DNA of 27,076 nt from a virus (IMGVR_UViG_3300013285_000062:1-27076); one strand, 5' to 3'; shown: positions 6,962 to 16,199, numbered from the stretch's first letter. Notes: generated by a model from the letters alone, not told the origin. Made by a program: numbers and translations.

Positions 6962-8043
6962 TACGCATTACTCCCAAAATCTTCAATAACGATTAGTCCA
7001 CCGGCTCCAGCACCGGCTGCTCCACCAACAGCGGATCCACCAGATCCAGAAGCGCCACCACCGCCACCGCCACCACCGTACCCATTACCTGCAGATCCTG
7101 CGCCGCCAGTTCCGCCGTTAGTTGCTGATCCAGAACCACCAACTCCACCGGCTCCATATTGGCTGTCTCCGCCTCCGCCTCCGCCTGCACCAGAACCTGC
7201 TCCAGATCCGCCAGATGCTGAACCAGACAGGCTAAATGCTCCAGTACCCGTTGGGGTTGGTTGACCAACGCATCCGCCAGCATATCCATTGCCAGTAGTT
7301 CCATTGACTGCAGTTCCGCCTGCACCGCCAACGCTATTGCTAATGCCAGCAGTATTTACGGCATTTGCTGGTGGAGTTAATGATCCTCCGACAGTTGCAA
7401 ATTGGCCGCCGTATCCAAGGATATTTCCTGCAGATCCGCCAAGCGATCCGCCGCTGCCTGCAATAGAAACTAATTGGCCGAATGTCGTATTACTTCCGTT
7501 ACTGCCAGCAGTTGCTGCAGTAGTTGGACTGAAAATAGCTCCCGTACCTCCAGACCCACCAGATCCGACAATCCATGTTGTTGGAGAAGTCACTCGCACC
7601 CAATACATAACAGTCTGCCCGGCTCCTCCTCCACAACCGCCATAACGACTTCCAGAAGCAGCGGCAGCTCCGCCGGCGCCGCCGCCGCCGCCTGCAACTA
7701 GTGTTACTCGGCACCATGAGCTATAAATGACTGCAGTAATCGTTGTTGATGACACAGATTGAGAAACGCTAACAGTCCATGATAACCCACTACCAGCCGT
7801 AATTTGTGTGTTGGTCGTGACTCCGCTTCCAGATATCCATTGCCCAATTGCAATCGTTCCTGAAGTAACTGAAGAAACAGTTAGAGTTGTCCCAGTAATT
7901 GTTCCAACAAAGACCGCGTTAGTTGTTGACGAGTAGGGAATATAAGCCGCAGTACCAGAGCCTGTTCCAGAAGTGTACGTAACAATTTGCTGCGGAGTAG
8001 AGCCTGCTCCGCCGCCGGGGAAGAATTGAGTAAGTGTTGTCAT
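6961..8043 (-). CDS. Glycine-rich tail fibre / adhesin (360 aa)
   Basis: The N-terminus contains [20 protein letters not shown]. After an inserted 61-residue module A (residues 44-104) comes [20 protein letters not shown], then a long glycine-, serine- and alanine-rich region with GGGGGG runs to near the C-terminus, which ends [13 protein letters not shown]. The order TYTSGSGTYTxP...WCRVxLVGGGGGGG...GxIxIEE is typical of glycine-rich phage fibre or adhesin proteins, whose glycine-rich loops can form the receptor-binding tip. The module breaks this family's usual head between YIPYSS and WCRVTL. It is followed at once by the assembly-like gene and preceded after 1 nt by another fibre gene. Confidence 0.75.
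   Translation of the reverse strand: MTTLTQFFPGGGAGSTPQQIVTYTSGTGSGTAAYIPYSSTTNAVFVGTITGTTLTVSSVTSGTIAIGQWISGSGVTTNTQITAGSGLSWTVSVSQSVSSTTITAVIYSSWCRVTLVAGGGGGAGGAAAASGSRYGGCGGGAGQTVMYWVRVTSPTTWIVGSGGSGGTGAIFSPTTAATAGSNGSNTTFGQLVSIAGSGGSLGGSAGNILGYGGQFATVGGSLTPPANAVNTAGISNSVGGAGGTAVNGTTGNGYAGGCVGQPTPTGTGAFSLSGSASGGSGAGSGAGGGGGGDSQYGAGGVGGSGSATNGGTGGAGSAGNGYGGGGGGGGASGSGGSAVGGAAGAGAGGLIVIEDFGSNA
7732..7914 (-). repeat. 61-residue module A in the glycine-rich fibre
   Basis: Fibre residues 44-104, from [13 protein letters not shown] through [14 protein letters not shown] to [11 protein letters not shown], are exactly 61 residues. It is the same module as the four nozzle copies, in a protein of otherwise unrelated fold. 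Confidence 0.78.
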
Positions 8044-8044
8044 A

Positions 8045-9637
8045 TTAGGAAACCACCCAACCGTAGGTTGTATCGTAAACGAGATAAAAAGCCGCGCTAT
8101 TAATGTTAATTGCCATGTTAGCCAAGTTATTCATAATCTTAAGGCCATTATTTGCTAGGGTAATATTATTTGTTGCACTGTATTGACCAACATCAATAAA
8201 TTGAACCCAATCGCCTGCGCTAGCAGAAGCAGGCATTGTTAGAGTAAAGGCGCCGCCTAAGCTATTTAAGTGGTATCGAGTAAAGACGACAGCAGTCGTT
8301 CCGTTGCCTGAAACTGTTGTATAGGTCTGAGATACGCCCTGAACGCTAGTCCAGCTTGTTGTGTTATTCGCGTTAGTCGTCAGTGCCTGCCCTGCGGTTC
8401 CACTGGTTGCAGGCAACGTAAACAGCCATTCATTTGCCCCAGTTCCTCCACTGATGGAGTTAAAGGCAGGGACAATGCTTGGATTTGATGTTGCACCATT
8501 GCAGGCGACAGCAATACGGTAACCAATAGGAATCGTAATAAAATTAGATGATTGAGTCGTTGTGCCATTTGATGCATAGACTTTAATGGCGCCGCCAGTT
8601 GGGAATGCAATTGTTCCTGCAACTGTCTGTGAGCCAGTTGTTGCGCTAAGGAAAGAAACAGAGCTTGTTGTTGATGCCGTAATTGTGTATGTCCCGTTAT
8701 AACCAGACGGTGTTACACCAGAGATTGTTACAGACGATCCGACAGGAGGAGCAACGGCCATTGCCGCAAAGCTAACGGTTGCTGTTGCCGTATAGTTAAA
8801 TGCAATTGTTCCAGCAACAGTCTGTGGCCCAGTTGTTGAAGACTGAGAATATGTAATAGTCGTTGTTGTTGATCCAATGATCGTATACGTTCCCGTATAA
8901 CCAGACGGGGTGACTCCAGAGATAGTAACTGTTGTACCAACGGTTGGCGCAACAGACTGCGCGGCAAAAGAAATAGTTGCAGTGTTAAATCTAATTGTTC
9001 CAGCAACTGTTTGTGTTCCTGTTGCAGAACTAGTAAATGAGACAGACGTTGTTGTCGATGCAGTAACCGTAAATGTTCCGTTATATCCTGACGGAGTGAC
9101 ACCAGAAACCGTCACTTGAGATCCAATTATTGGGGCCGCAGACAATGCAGCAAACGATATTGTTGCAACAGTCCCTGTTCCTGCAGTACCAGTTGTCGCG
9201 GTAGTAACAGTTCCGCTTGCAGCAGTCGTTGCAACAGTTGTCGTTGTTCCGCTTGTTGATGTCGTTGCGGCAGATGATGTCGTGTTATTGTAAATGTAAT
9301 ATAGCTTTGGCGTGATCGGAAGGATCAGATTCTGCGTATAATTAGTAGTGCCATTGCACTCAATATACATGTTACGAGCAGAAACTGGAGTTGCTGCAGA
9401 TGCTGGAAGAGATGGTTGACCGTAGATAAGTCCTGCCGTTGTATTGCTTCCTGCATCGGCACCATTCAATGTTGTAAGCGTAATATCAGCATTCGCGAAT
9501 GGCTGATATACATAAGCAGCAATCGCTTGATCAAAAAGCGTTCCTTCATTTAAATTCGTGACGTTACCCCAGTTACCGGATTGATCTCCAGTCGCCATGA
9601 GGTTTACGCCAAGATTGCTTGAATATGTACTTGACAT
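8045..9637 (-). CDS. Tail fibre protein with three tandem B modules (530 aa)
   Basis: The N-terminus [20 protein letters not shown], then [10 protein letters not shown], is the start of a very common fibre family (MSSTYSxNLxxxLxxTGxQSGxWGxxTNxN), thought to be the part joining the virion. After [10 protein letters not shown] and a Thr-rich linker come three copies of a 60-65 residue beta module (about residues 157-344). The fibre then resumes at [11 protein letters not shown] and runs through [20 protein letters not shown] to a C-terminal beta domain ([20 protein letters not shown]). The role is host binding or its support. The inserted array separates parts that would otherwise join. Confidence 0.78.
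   Translation of the reverse strand: MSSTYSSNLGVNLMATGDQSGNWGNVTNLNEGTLFDQAIAAYVYQPFANADITLTTLNGADAGSNTTAGLIYGQPSLPASAATPVSARNMYIECNGTTNYTQNLILPITPKLYYIYNNTTSSAATTSTSGTTTTVATTAASGTVTTATTGTAGTGTVATISFAALSAAPIIGSQVTVSGVTPSGYNGTFTVTASTTTSVSFTSSATGTQTVAGTIRFNTATISFAAQSVAPTVGTTVTISGVTPSGYTGTYTIIGSTTTTITYSQSSTTGPQTVAGTIAFNYTATATVSFAAMAVAPPVGSSVTISGVTPSGYNGTYTITASTTSSVSFLSATTGSQTVAGTIAFPTGGAIKVYASNGTTTQSSNFITIPIGYRIAVACNGATSNPSIVPAFNSISGGTGANEWLFTLPATSGTAGQALTTNANNTTSWTSVQGVSQTYTTVSGNGTTAVVFTRYHLNSLGGAFTLTMPASASAGDWVQFIDVGQYSATNNITLANNGLKIMNNLANMAININSAAFYLVYDTTYGWVVS
8605..9165 (-). repeat. Three tandem B modules in the fibre gene
   Basis: Each unit runs from (T)ATxSFAA through [20 protein letters not shown], TxTxxxSTTTxxxxxS to TVAGTI. 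Copies lie at about 8985-9165, 8803-8984 and 8605-8790, with unit lengths of 61-65 codons. The protein sequences are close while the DNA differs at many third positions, so the units have been apart for some time. Confidence 0.75.
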
Positions 9638-9651
9638 AGAAGAGCCCTAAA

Positions 9652-12450
9652 TTATGACCAGTTGCCAATGTTAGTAACAGAGCTAGAACCCATCTGACGA
9701 ATCTTAAAATACGAACCAGCGTTGACAATTGCTGCTGCCGCAATTCCTAAAGAAACTTGCGGAATGACTGTACCGGTCCCTGCCACACTAATAATTCCAA
9801 TAACCTTTGCAACACCAACCGTGTTTGCAGTGGACGGACAAATTGATGTATTTGCTGCTGTATTAAACCCAAATTGAAATGCAGTTCCGCTTGTAAAAGA
9901 AACTGGTTTAACCGCTAAACATTCCCAATACTGAGTAATTGTTGCTGTTCCACCCAGCGCAAACCCATAACTACTTGATGTACTAGACAATGACGAAAGA
10001 AAAAACGCACACTCAAATTCATACGTTCCAACAGGCAAGGTAATAGCGCCGTTTGTAGTTGAATTAAAAAGTTTTTGAGCAGCGGTTTGGCTTGTTAACG
10101 TATAAGGTGATGTCAAAATTTGAAATTGCTCTGCCATCCAAACGCTTCGTGATGACGATGACGGAGTAAAATAACCTACAGTCCCGTCATACTCTATAGA
10201 TCCTGCTGTCGCAGTCGTTAGGTTTGTACCAGATGTTAATAAAATTGGCGCAACTGACGTTGTACCAGCAGTTACGGTGACTCCAGTAAACCGTCCAGCC
10301 GCAGCAGTTGTCACGCCAATGGACGTATTGTTAATTGTGCTGGCAGCGGTTGGGTTAATCGTTAAAGCACCAGCAGGACTGATTGCTACAGTGCCTGTAC
10401 CAGTCGGGCTAATAGCCACGTTTGCGGATGCAGGACTTAACGTTGTCGTGCTAGATGCTGATAGGGTTGTAAAAGCACCCGTGCTGGCGGTTGTTGCACC
10501 AATGGACGTATTGTTAATTGTGCTGGCAGCGGTTGGGTTAATCGTTAAAGCACCAGCAGGACTGATTGTGACCGTTCCTGTACCAGTCGGACTAATCGCC
10601 ACGTTTGCAGAAGCGGGGCTTAACGTCACTGTGCTGGTTGAGGTGATTGTCGTAAACCGTCCCGCAGCAGCCGTTGTCACGCCAATCGACGTATTGTTAA
10701 TTGTGCTTGCAGCAGTGGGGTTAATTGTTAAAGCGCCAGCAGGACTAATGGTCACAGTGCCAGTGCCGGTTGGGCTGATTGCGACGTTGGCAGAAGCCGG
10801 ACTTAACGTTGTCGTGTTAGATGCTGATAAGGTTGTAAAAGCACCCGTGCTGGCGGTTGTCGCACCAATGGATGCGTTGTTGATCGTGCTGGCTGCGGTT
10901 GGATTAATTGTCAATGCACCAGCAGGACTGATTGTGACCGTTCCTGTACCAGTCGGACTAATCGCCACGTTTGCAGAAGCCGGACTTAACGTTGTCGTGT
11001 TAGATGCTGATAAGGTTGTAAAAGCACCCGTGCTGGCGGTTGTTGCACCAATGGATGCGTTGTTAATTGTGCTTGCAGCAGTGGGGTTAATTGTTAAAGC
11101 GCCAGCAGGACTAATGGTCACAGTGCCAGTGCCGGTTGGGCTGATTGCGACGTTGGCAGAAGCCGGACTTAATGTCACGGTGCCGGTTGCCGTGATCGTT
11201 GTGAACCGTCCCGCAGCGGCGGTCGTTACACCAATGGACAGATTGTTAATGGTTCCAGCCGTGGCAGGGTTTAGCGTGACAGTTCCTGTTCCCGTTGGAC
11301 TGATTGCCACGTTTGCGGATGCAGGACTTAATGTTGTCGTGCTAGATGCTGATAGGGTTGTAAAAGCACCCGTGCTGGCGGTTGTTGCACCAATGGACAG
11401 ATTGTTAATGGTTCCAGCGGTTGCTGGATTGATCGTCACTAATCCGGTTCCGGTTGGGCTTAACACCACGTTGGCATTGGCAGGACTTAACGTAACAGTG
11501 CTTGATGCAGACAACGTGTCTGTCGTTATACCGCCTGTAAATCCGCTCGGGCCTGTTGTGACTGTAAACGTGTCAACATTCATGCCTCCAGTTATTTGGA
11601 CTTGAGGAATTGAAAAAACGCTTGCCGTAAAACCCGCACAACTTAACGTTTGATTTGACGTCACATTGGTCAGAGCAACGCAATTGAAAAACGTTGCGTT
11701 CTGGGCAGTGGTTCCCCCTATAACAACATTGTCCATGTAAGACAAAGTGGCTGGATTGATTGTAACGGTACCTGTGCCGGTCGGACTGATATCAACGGCA
11801 GCATTGGCAGGATCTAATGTGACTGTGCTGTTGGCGGTAAGCGTATTATTAAATATGTGAGCTCCAGTCCATGTTGGAGCAATTGATTGGCTTAAATACG
11901 GGGCTGCATCAGACCGCATAAAGGTCGTTGCAGAGCCATTAACAGCCGTGAGCCCAATGCTTGCTGTTGGGTTTGCAGATGAACTACCGCTAGGATATGG
12001 GGCCCATGCTGTATTTCCAGAACCGTCTGTTTGAAGTATATAGTTCGCAGTACCAGCCGTTGTCGGCAGCGTTAATGACCAAGACCCGGCGGCAGCCGCT
12101 GTCTTAATGGAAACCGTTCCACTACTAGAACCGCTCAGATTTAATTGCGATCCGCCAATCAATTGGCCGATTGTAATTGGCCCAGTCAGCGTTGGGGAGG
12201 TCGCTAGGACCACATTTCCTGTGCCAGTGGACCCTAAATTATCTAAAAATCCACCATTGTTATATAAAATATTTCCAAACGTACCGCCTGCAATGGTCGT
12301 TGAACCAATAAGTAGATTATTCGTTGGAGAAATAGTTGCTATCTGGCCTGTTGTAATGGCAACAGAAGACCCATTTTGAACGCCCAAAAGCTGTTCAGAG
12401 CCACTCAATGCAGTAGCTGAAGGAAGGTTTGGAATGGTGATATTTGCCAT
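9652..12450 (-). CDS. Long repetitive tail fibre protein (932 aa)
   Basis: The N-terminus MANITIPNLPSATALSGSEQ, then LLGVQNGSSVAITTGQIATI, is a widespread phage fibre head likely to attach to the virion. Residues about 310-725 are a tandem repeat built on TLSPASANVAISPTGTGTVT, INPTAASTINN and SIGATTASTGAFTTL. It probably forms a long beta-structured shaft. The C-terminal 160 residues (from WMAEQFQILTSPYTLTSQTA) are non-repetitive with VGTYEFECAFFLSS and ALGGTATITQYW, the look of a compact beta receptor-binding head. The gene starts 3 nt after the zinc-ribbon gene and is followed by a second fibre gene 14 nt on. Fibre assignment is strong; the receptor is unknown. Confidence 0.82.
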   Translation of the reverse strand: MANITIPNLPSATALSGSEQLLGVQNGSSVAITTGQIATISPTNNLLIGSTTIAGGTFGNILYNNGGFLDNLGSTGTGNVVLATSPTLTGPITIGQLIGGSQLNLSGSSSGTVSIKTAAAAGSWSLTLPTTAGTANYILQTDGSGNTAWAPYPSGSSSANPTASIGLTAVNGSATTFMRSDAAPYLSQSIAPTWTGAHIFNNTLTANSTVTLDPANAAVDISPTGTGTVTINPATLSYMDNVVIGGTTAQNATFFNCVALTNVTSNQTLSCAGFTASVFSIPQVQITGGMNVDTFTVTTGPSGFTGGITTDTLSASSTVTLSPANANVVLSPTGTGLVTINPATAGTINNLSIGATTASTGAFTTLSASSTTTLSPASANVAISPTGTGTVTLNPATAGTINNLSIGVTTAAAGRFTTITATGTVTLSPASANVAISPTGTGTVTISPAGALTINPTAASTINNASIGATTASTGAFTTLSASNTTTLSPASANVAISPTGTGTVTISPAGALTINPTAASTINNASIGATTASTGAFTTLSASNTTTLSPASANVAISPTGTGTVTISPAGALTINPTAASTINNTSIGVTTAAAGRFTTITSTSTVTLSPASANVAISPTGTGTVTISPAGALTINPTAASTINNTSIGATTASTGAFTTLSASSTTTLSPASANVAISPTGTGTVAISPAGALTINPTAASTINNTSIGVTTAAAGRFTGVTVTAGTTSVAPILLTSGTNLTTATAGSIEYDGTVGYFTPSSSSRSVWMAEQFQILTSPYTLTSQTAAQKLFNSTTNGAITLPVGTYEFECAFFLSSLSSTSSSYGFALGGTATITQYWECLAVKPVSFTSGTAFQFGFNTAANTSICPSTANTVGVAKVIGIISVAGTGTVIPQVSLGIAAAAIVNAGSYFKIRQMGSSSVTNIGNWS
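10277..11517 (-). repeat. Tandem repeats of the long fibre shaft
   Basis: There are about seven repeat units of two lengths, near 53 and 61 codons. The longer ones carry an extra segment reading SPAGALTINPTAAS. Unit junctions are of two kinds, GATTASTGAFTTLSAS and GVTTAAAGRFTTI. Long stretches are nearly identical at DNA level, unlike the module A and B copies, so this array can gain or lose units by recombination. A degenerate copy lies upstream at about 11690-11850. Confidence 0.85.
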
Positions 12451-12453
12451 TGA

Positions 12454-13188
12454 CTAAATCCCCGTCTGAGGTATCTGAGTATACCCGTAAGGAAGCCCTA
12501 CTTGAACAGTTATCATGTTTGCTGTAGAGGTCAATAATGATCCAGCAGCAACAATGATCCCTGTCTGGTAGGTAAATGCCGTTGCGGTCGTTACCGTTAC
12601 GCTAAAAAACCCGTTTGCTGCAGTCGCTGATAGTCCTTCAACTGATATCTGGCTATTTGTTGTTAAATTGTGTGCGGAAGGGCAGGTAACGCTAATTGTC
12701 TTTGTCCCATTAGATGAGACAGACAATAGGGGCACGGCAACGCCATATTTAACGGTACCCAATAGGGGCATGACAGCCCCCGGCTCAAGGCCGGCAGGAG
12801 CCCCATAAGGCTGATCAGTTGCATTGCTGCCATCTTGGGTCGTAATCGTTATCGTCTGCGGGATTGGGATGCCTGTCAGTGGATCGTAGACGGTAGGAGC
12901 AGACAATGTAATGTAGTCTGTTGAGGCTTCTTGAAAGGTCTCAACACGCGCATTCATAATTGGTGTTGGGTCAGCAGGAACAACAATTGCTCGAAGCTGC
13001 TCTTGGGGCGTATCTAAACAGTCCCTGCAGACAAGAATACGGATATTCTGAAGGGACGCGCCGCGCCAATCAAATTGCCATTGTAGATCAACAAAGTTAT
13101 AGCGGAATCCACACCGATCGCAAATGGCATGCGCTTGCGGATTGGTTGCGTTTGTCCGTGCAAAACCAGCTTGCGATGCATAGGCCAT
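12454..13188 (-). CDS. Zinc-ribbon virion-associated protein (244 aa)
   Basis: Two CxxC pairs, Cys23/Cys26 (AICDRCGFRY) and Cys54/Cys57 (LVCRDCLD), with the conserved-looking linker DLQWQFDWRGASLQNIRI form a zinc ribbon. DTPQEQLRAIVVPADPTPI follows. I recall this combination from a conserved phage family placed among neck and tail genes, function unknown. Residues about 155-220 (ISVTCPSAHNLTTNSQISVEG through TAFTY) are a separate beta module that resembles one in the 770-residue protein. It lies 2 nt after an adaptor-like gene and 3 nt before the long fibre gene, so it may help join fibres to the neck; that is inference. Confidence 0.75.
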   Translation of the reverse strand: MAYASQAGFARTNATNPQAHAICDRCGFRYNFVDLQWQFDWRGASLQNIRILVCRDCLDTPQEQLRAIVVPADPTPIMNARVETFQEASTDYITLSAPTVYDPLTGIPIPQTITITTQDGSNATDQPYGAPAGLEPGAVMPLLGTVKYGVAVPLLSVSSNGTKTISVTCPSAHNLTTNSQISVEGLSATAANGFFSVTVTTATAFTYQTGIIVAAGSLLTSTANMITVQVGLPYGYTQIPQTGI

Positions 13189-13190
13189 GA

Positions 13191-13880
13191 TTAAGGCCTA
13201 AAGTAGCTGGCTATCATCGGTGATATATATTGAGCTGCAGTTTCTACGTTTTGCTGCGCTGCAATACTATAAGACTCATCGGCTAAGGGTTTAAGGAGCT
13301 GGACCTTGTCTGGCGCCCAGATCATGGCCAAACGCTGTGCCATCCCGTAGGCAAATGCCTCTAGGAAGTAATACGGTATCTCAACATTTTGACCATTCGT
13401 AAAGTTTGAATCTTGGACCTGACGAACTCGATAGTAGTTGAAAGTGCTTTCGTTACCATCTGGTACGGGCCACAACGTCACCGTAGGCGACAGGAGGCGA
13501 TCAAACCAATAGGTGGTAGGGAAGCCCTGCTGCGCTGGATTAGGGTATGAGGCGTACTCTGTGCGGCTAATAGGCAGTATCAGACGATTGATTGAGGCGC
13601 CCCCAGTATTCTGCACAACATAGGCATCAAGCATGGCGACCGTATTACTTGGAACGCTATAGCTAGATGTGCCCTGAACTAGCGTAATTGTCTGAAGGTC
13701 AACCGCCCATAGGTTGACCCCCTGACTGCTCCAACGCCCTAGCATCATGTTTGCGGCCATACGAGCCGATTCCATGTGCTCCTGTAGTAACGCCGTGTTA
13801 CGAACGCCACAGAGGTTAAAGGCGTAAAGTGTGATTTCGCCTAGACTGGGATTGAAGTTATATGAAGCACTGGTTGTCAT
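13191..13880 (-). CDS. Head-tail adaptor-like protein (229 aa)
   Basis: The helical N-terminus (LYAFNLCGVRNTALLQEHME, then SARMAANMMLGRWSSQGVNLW) is the signature of the P22 gp4 / T7 gp11-like adaptor family: a pair of helices, then W-x-x-x-G-x-x-LW. It continues with strands (TITLVQGTSSYSVPSNTVAM, LILPISRTEYASYPN, QGFPTTYWFD, VTLWPVPDGN). A helical end follows (LEAFAYGMAQRLAMIWAPD). In podoviruses this ring sits beneath the portal and seals the packaged head. It is separated from the second adaptor and the nozzle by about 8 kb of fibre and lysis genes, which is a less usual order. Confidence 0.78.
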   Translation of the reverse strand: MTTSASYNFNPSLGEITLYAFNLCGVRNTALLQEHMESARMAANMMLGRWSSQGVNLWAVDLQTITLVQGTSSYSVPSNTVAMLDAYVVQNTGGASINRLILPISRTEYASYPNPAQQGFPTTYWFDRLLSPTVTLWPVPDGNESTFNYYRVRQVQDSNFTNGQNVEIPYYFLEAFAYGMAQRLAMIWAPDKVQLLKPLADESYSIAAQQNVETAAQYISPMIASYFRP

Positions 13881-13886
13881 AGCCTA

Positions 13887-16199
13887 TTACGACATCGCTT
13901 CCTGACAGATCACATTAGCCGAAATCTTCGTTGCTGCATTTGTTGATATTGCAATTGTCAAAATGTCAGGAATATTTCCCTTAATGTTTGTTAAAACTGG
14001 GAAGAAGTTAGTCAAGTCAATTTGCAATAGGCCTGAAGAGGTGGGAGACAAGAAGGCCTGAACAACTTCACCACCGCTCAAATACCCTGCCGATACATCG
14101 CGCTCTGCAAAGGAATATATTGATCCGAGGTTTGCTTCTGGTTGGAAATTAGCGCCTGCTAATCCTAACTGCGCCGTTGGAGTACTTGCTATTAGCTCTA
14201 CGTAACAAGCAACGTCAGACGTAAGAACTAAAGACTGCGGCAGTAACTGACCACGATCAATTAACCCAACTGAATAATTGCAACCCGTCGTTGGTGCATA
14301 TGGTAATGCAAGTGCATTAACAATATCTTGAATCGTTAATGTAGTCGAAGTATTTGCCGTAATTTGCGCCGTGTACTGAGCTGTGATATTTCCGGCAGTT
14401 GTCGTAATTGCGCCCAAGACGTTGCCGTACCCAGTATTAATGGAAAATGCTGTTGCACTTCCAACTGCAATAACTGGATATACACCATTGATAGTACCAG
14501 TGGCCGACGTAAAACCAGATAAAATAACCACATCGTTTGTGGTCAAAGAATGGCTAGCAGTCGTTGTAATTGTTACGTAGGCTCCAGAAGTCGCTACTGT
14601 CGTGTACGTTGCAGCAGAGCCTGTGTTACCCACGCTTAGAAGGTAAGTTCCAGTACTCCCTGTTGTGCCCGTCAATTGGCTAACTATGGTTGGAGGAGTT
14701 GCAAACGTACCGCCACTTGATGCGGTACCTAATACCATTCCGGGGTAAATCGTTGCGCTGGTGACCGTTACAGTTAGGATAACTGTTGGTGCAGTTGCTG
14801 AACCAGAGGCTATAGTTCCTGTAATGTTTGTCGTTGCTTGGGCCGCGCTAACAATCGTTGTTGCAGCACCTGTCGCCGCGCCTGCTACGTTAGGCTGGTA
14901 GTTCAGCTTACGGCCAACTAAAGACGGGACATATACAACGGTTCCATTAACTGATGCAGTTCCCGATGTAGCATTTGCGTAGCTAATTGTGTTGTTTGTA
15001 ACAGCAGTAACTGTTGCAGAAGCATTGTTAAAACCAGATGAAGTAACGCCTGATACGTTCAATGTACTGCCTACAATAGGCATGGCAGATGAAGCAGGGA
15101 CCGTGATAATTGCAGTTGTTCCGTTGCCCACAATTGAAATTGGAGTGACTGATGTACTAAATGTGCTTGCTGCCGCAACTAATGAAGTTGTTGTACTTGA
15201 TGCCCCGACAACTGCTCCATTGGTTTGGTTATAAGAGCTTTGACCCATCGCCTTCATGCGGAACGATAGAAGCGGGTACCGAACCTTGTTTGCAGATACA
15301 GAAACGACTGGATAAGCAAGGTTCTGGCCATACGAATACGTGAACCCACGTTGCCTATCTTGCGTACCTTCAACTAGAACAGACACGCCAAAATGTTTAA
15401 AAGTTGTAGCAACAGTTGCCGATACCTGACGCTGCTCGTAACGGACCGGAAGATTACCAGTACGGCTCCAAGGAACGACCTGTGCAGATCCCGTAAAAGA
15501 ACTATTGCCAGTTCCAATCTCATGCAGGATGTACGGTTCGCCATTCAAGATGATGCCCCAGCGCAAGCAGCCTGCTCCGTACCAGCTATATTCCATCCAA
15601 ATCATTTGGACTTTTGACCAATCAATGCTGGACTTGATGCCATTTGGATCAGTCCAATTTTGATAAGTGATCACTGTATCAACAGGAGTACCACCAGTTG
15701 GGGACTGAGAATCAGAACGAACAACAACATTCATGCCTTGCGGGTTACCGCTAGAAGGTCCAATTTGTTGAAAAAAGATTCCGTTGCAGTCGTCAAAGAT
15801 TCCAACATTCTGAGTCTGTCCAGCCGCTGGTCCGCCAAAGTTGACGTTTGATGCAACGTACAGGCTCTTACCGGGCTGATAACGATGATAAGGGCGAGAC
15901 TGGCGAATCGTAATATCGCCTGCATTGACAACCTGCATTTGAACGCCACCAAGGCCCGGCAGGTTCGTAATCGTTGCCGTGTTTGCCGAGTTCGTGGAGT
16001 TCTGGCCATATGTTGTATTGTAAGTGTAGTTCTCCCAACGCAATGGCTGTGAGCCATACTCAAAGTCGGCATCATAGATGTTCTGATGCTGCACGACCTT
16101 CTGCCGGCCATTGGTGTCGCGGACGCGCTGAGGAAGAATGTACTGACCCGCTTGTGAGTCAAATCCAGTTGCTAATGTACCGTCAGTAAGACCAGACAT
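13887..16199 (-). CDS. Large conserved structural protein with inserted beta modules (770 aa)
   Basis: The N-terminal 300 residues contain DADFEYGSQPLRWENYTY, RQSRPYHRYQPGKSLYV, GIFDDCNGIFFQQIG, QMIWMEYSWYGAGCLRWGII and NLPVRYEQ. I recall this set from a conserved virion protein of many environmental phages, of unproven function, plausibly a beta-sandwich adhesin or tail-associated protein. The base protein resumes near residue 630 with RGQLLPQSLVLTSDVACYVE and ends in an Ala/Thr-rich domain. Between them (about 350-606) lie three different inserted beta modules. It sits between a conserved head-proximal gene and the adaptor, each within 14 nt. Confidence 0.72.
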   Translation of the reverse strand: MSGLTDGTLATGFDSQAGQYILPQRVRDTNGRQKVVQHQNIYDADFEYGSQPLRWENYTYNTTYGQNSTNSANTATITNLPGLGGVQMQVVNAGDITIRQSRPYHRYQPGKSLYVASNVNFGGPAAGQTQNVGIFDDCNGIFFQQIGPSSGNPQGMNVVVRSDSQSPTGGTPVDTVITYQNWTDPNGIKSSIDWSKVQMIWMEYSWYGAGCLRWGIILNGEPYILHEIGTGNSSFTGSAQVVPWSRTGNLPVRYEQRQVSATVATTFKHFGVSVLVEGTQDRQRGFTYSYGQNLAYPVVSVSANKVRYPLLSFRMKAMGQSSYNQTNGAVVGASSTTTSLVAAASTFSTSVTPISIVGNGTTAIITVPASSAMPIVGSTLNVSGVTSSGFNNASATVTAVTNNTISYANATSGTASVNGTVVYVPSLVGRKLNYQPNVAGAATGAATTIVSAAQATTNITGTIASGSATAPTVILTVTVTSATIYPGMVLGTASSGGTFATPPTIVSQLTGTTGSTGTYLLSVGNTGSAATYTTVATSGAYVTITTTASHSLTTNDVVILSGFTSATGTINGVYPVIAVGSATAFSINTGYGNVLGAITTTAGNITAQYTAQITANTSTTLTIQDIVNALALPYAPTTGCNYSVGLIDRGQLLPQSLVLTSDVACYVELIASTPTAQLGLAGANFQPEANLGSIYSFAERDVSAGYLSGGEVVQAFLSPTSSGLLQIDLTNFFPVLTNIKGNIPDILTIAISTNAATKISANVICQEAMS
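14380..15150 (-). repeat. Three unlike beta modules in series inside the 770-residue protein
   Basis: In order: a B-like module at about residues 350-422 (STLNVSGVTSSGFNNASATV), a diverged A-like module at about 456-533 (NITGTIASGS, YPGMVLGTASSGG, TYLLSVGN), and a C-type module at about 536-606 (ASHSLTTNDVVILSGF, TAFSINTG). Boundaries are approximate; similarity to the A and B modules elsewhere is moderate. Confidence 0.55.

Noticed and set aside
7499-7717. Minus-strand arginine-rich frame (RRRRRRR)
   Set aside because: It is a frame-shifted reading of the glycine codons in the fibre gene; no ribosome site or conservation clue.
8605-11517. Diversity-generating retroelement or CRISPR reading of the repeats
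   Set aside because: Repeats are in-frame coding units without spacers of uniform size, no reverse transcriptase or cas gene is present, and no adenine-biased variable copy of a template is seen.
10277-11605. Long plus-strand open frame (442 codons)
   Set aside because: It is exactly antisense to the fibre repeats. Repeated codons of the minus-strand gene keep the opposite frame open and give a low-complexity Val/Ala/Pro product with no family pattern or suitable context.
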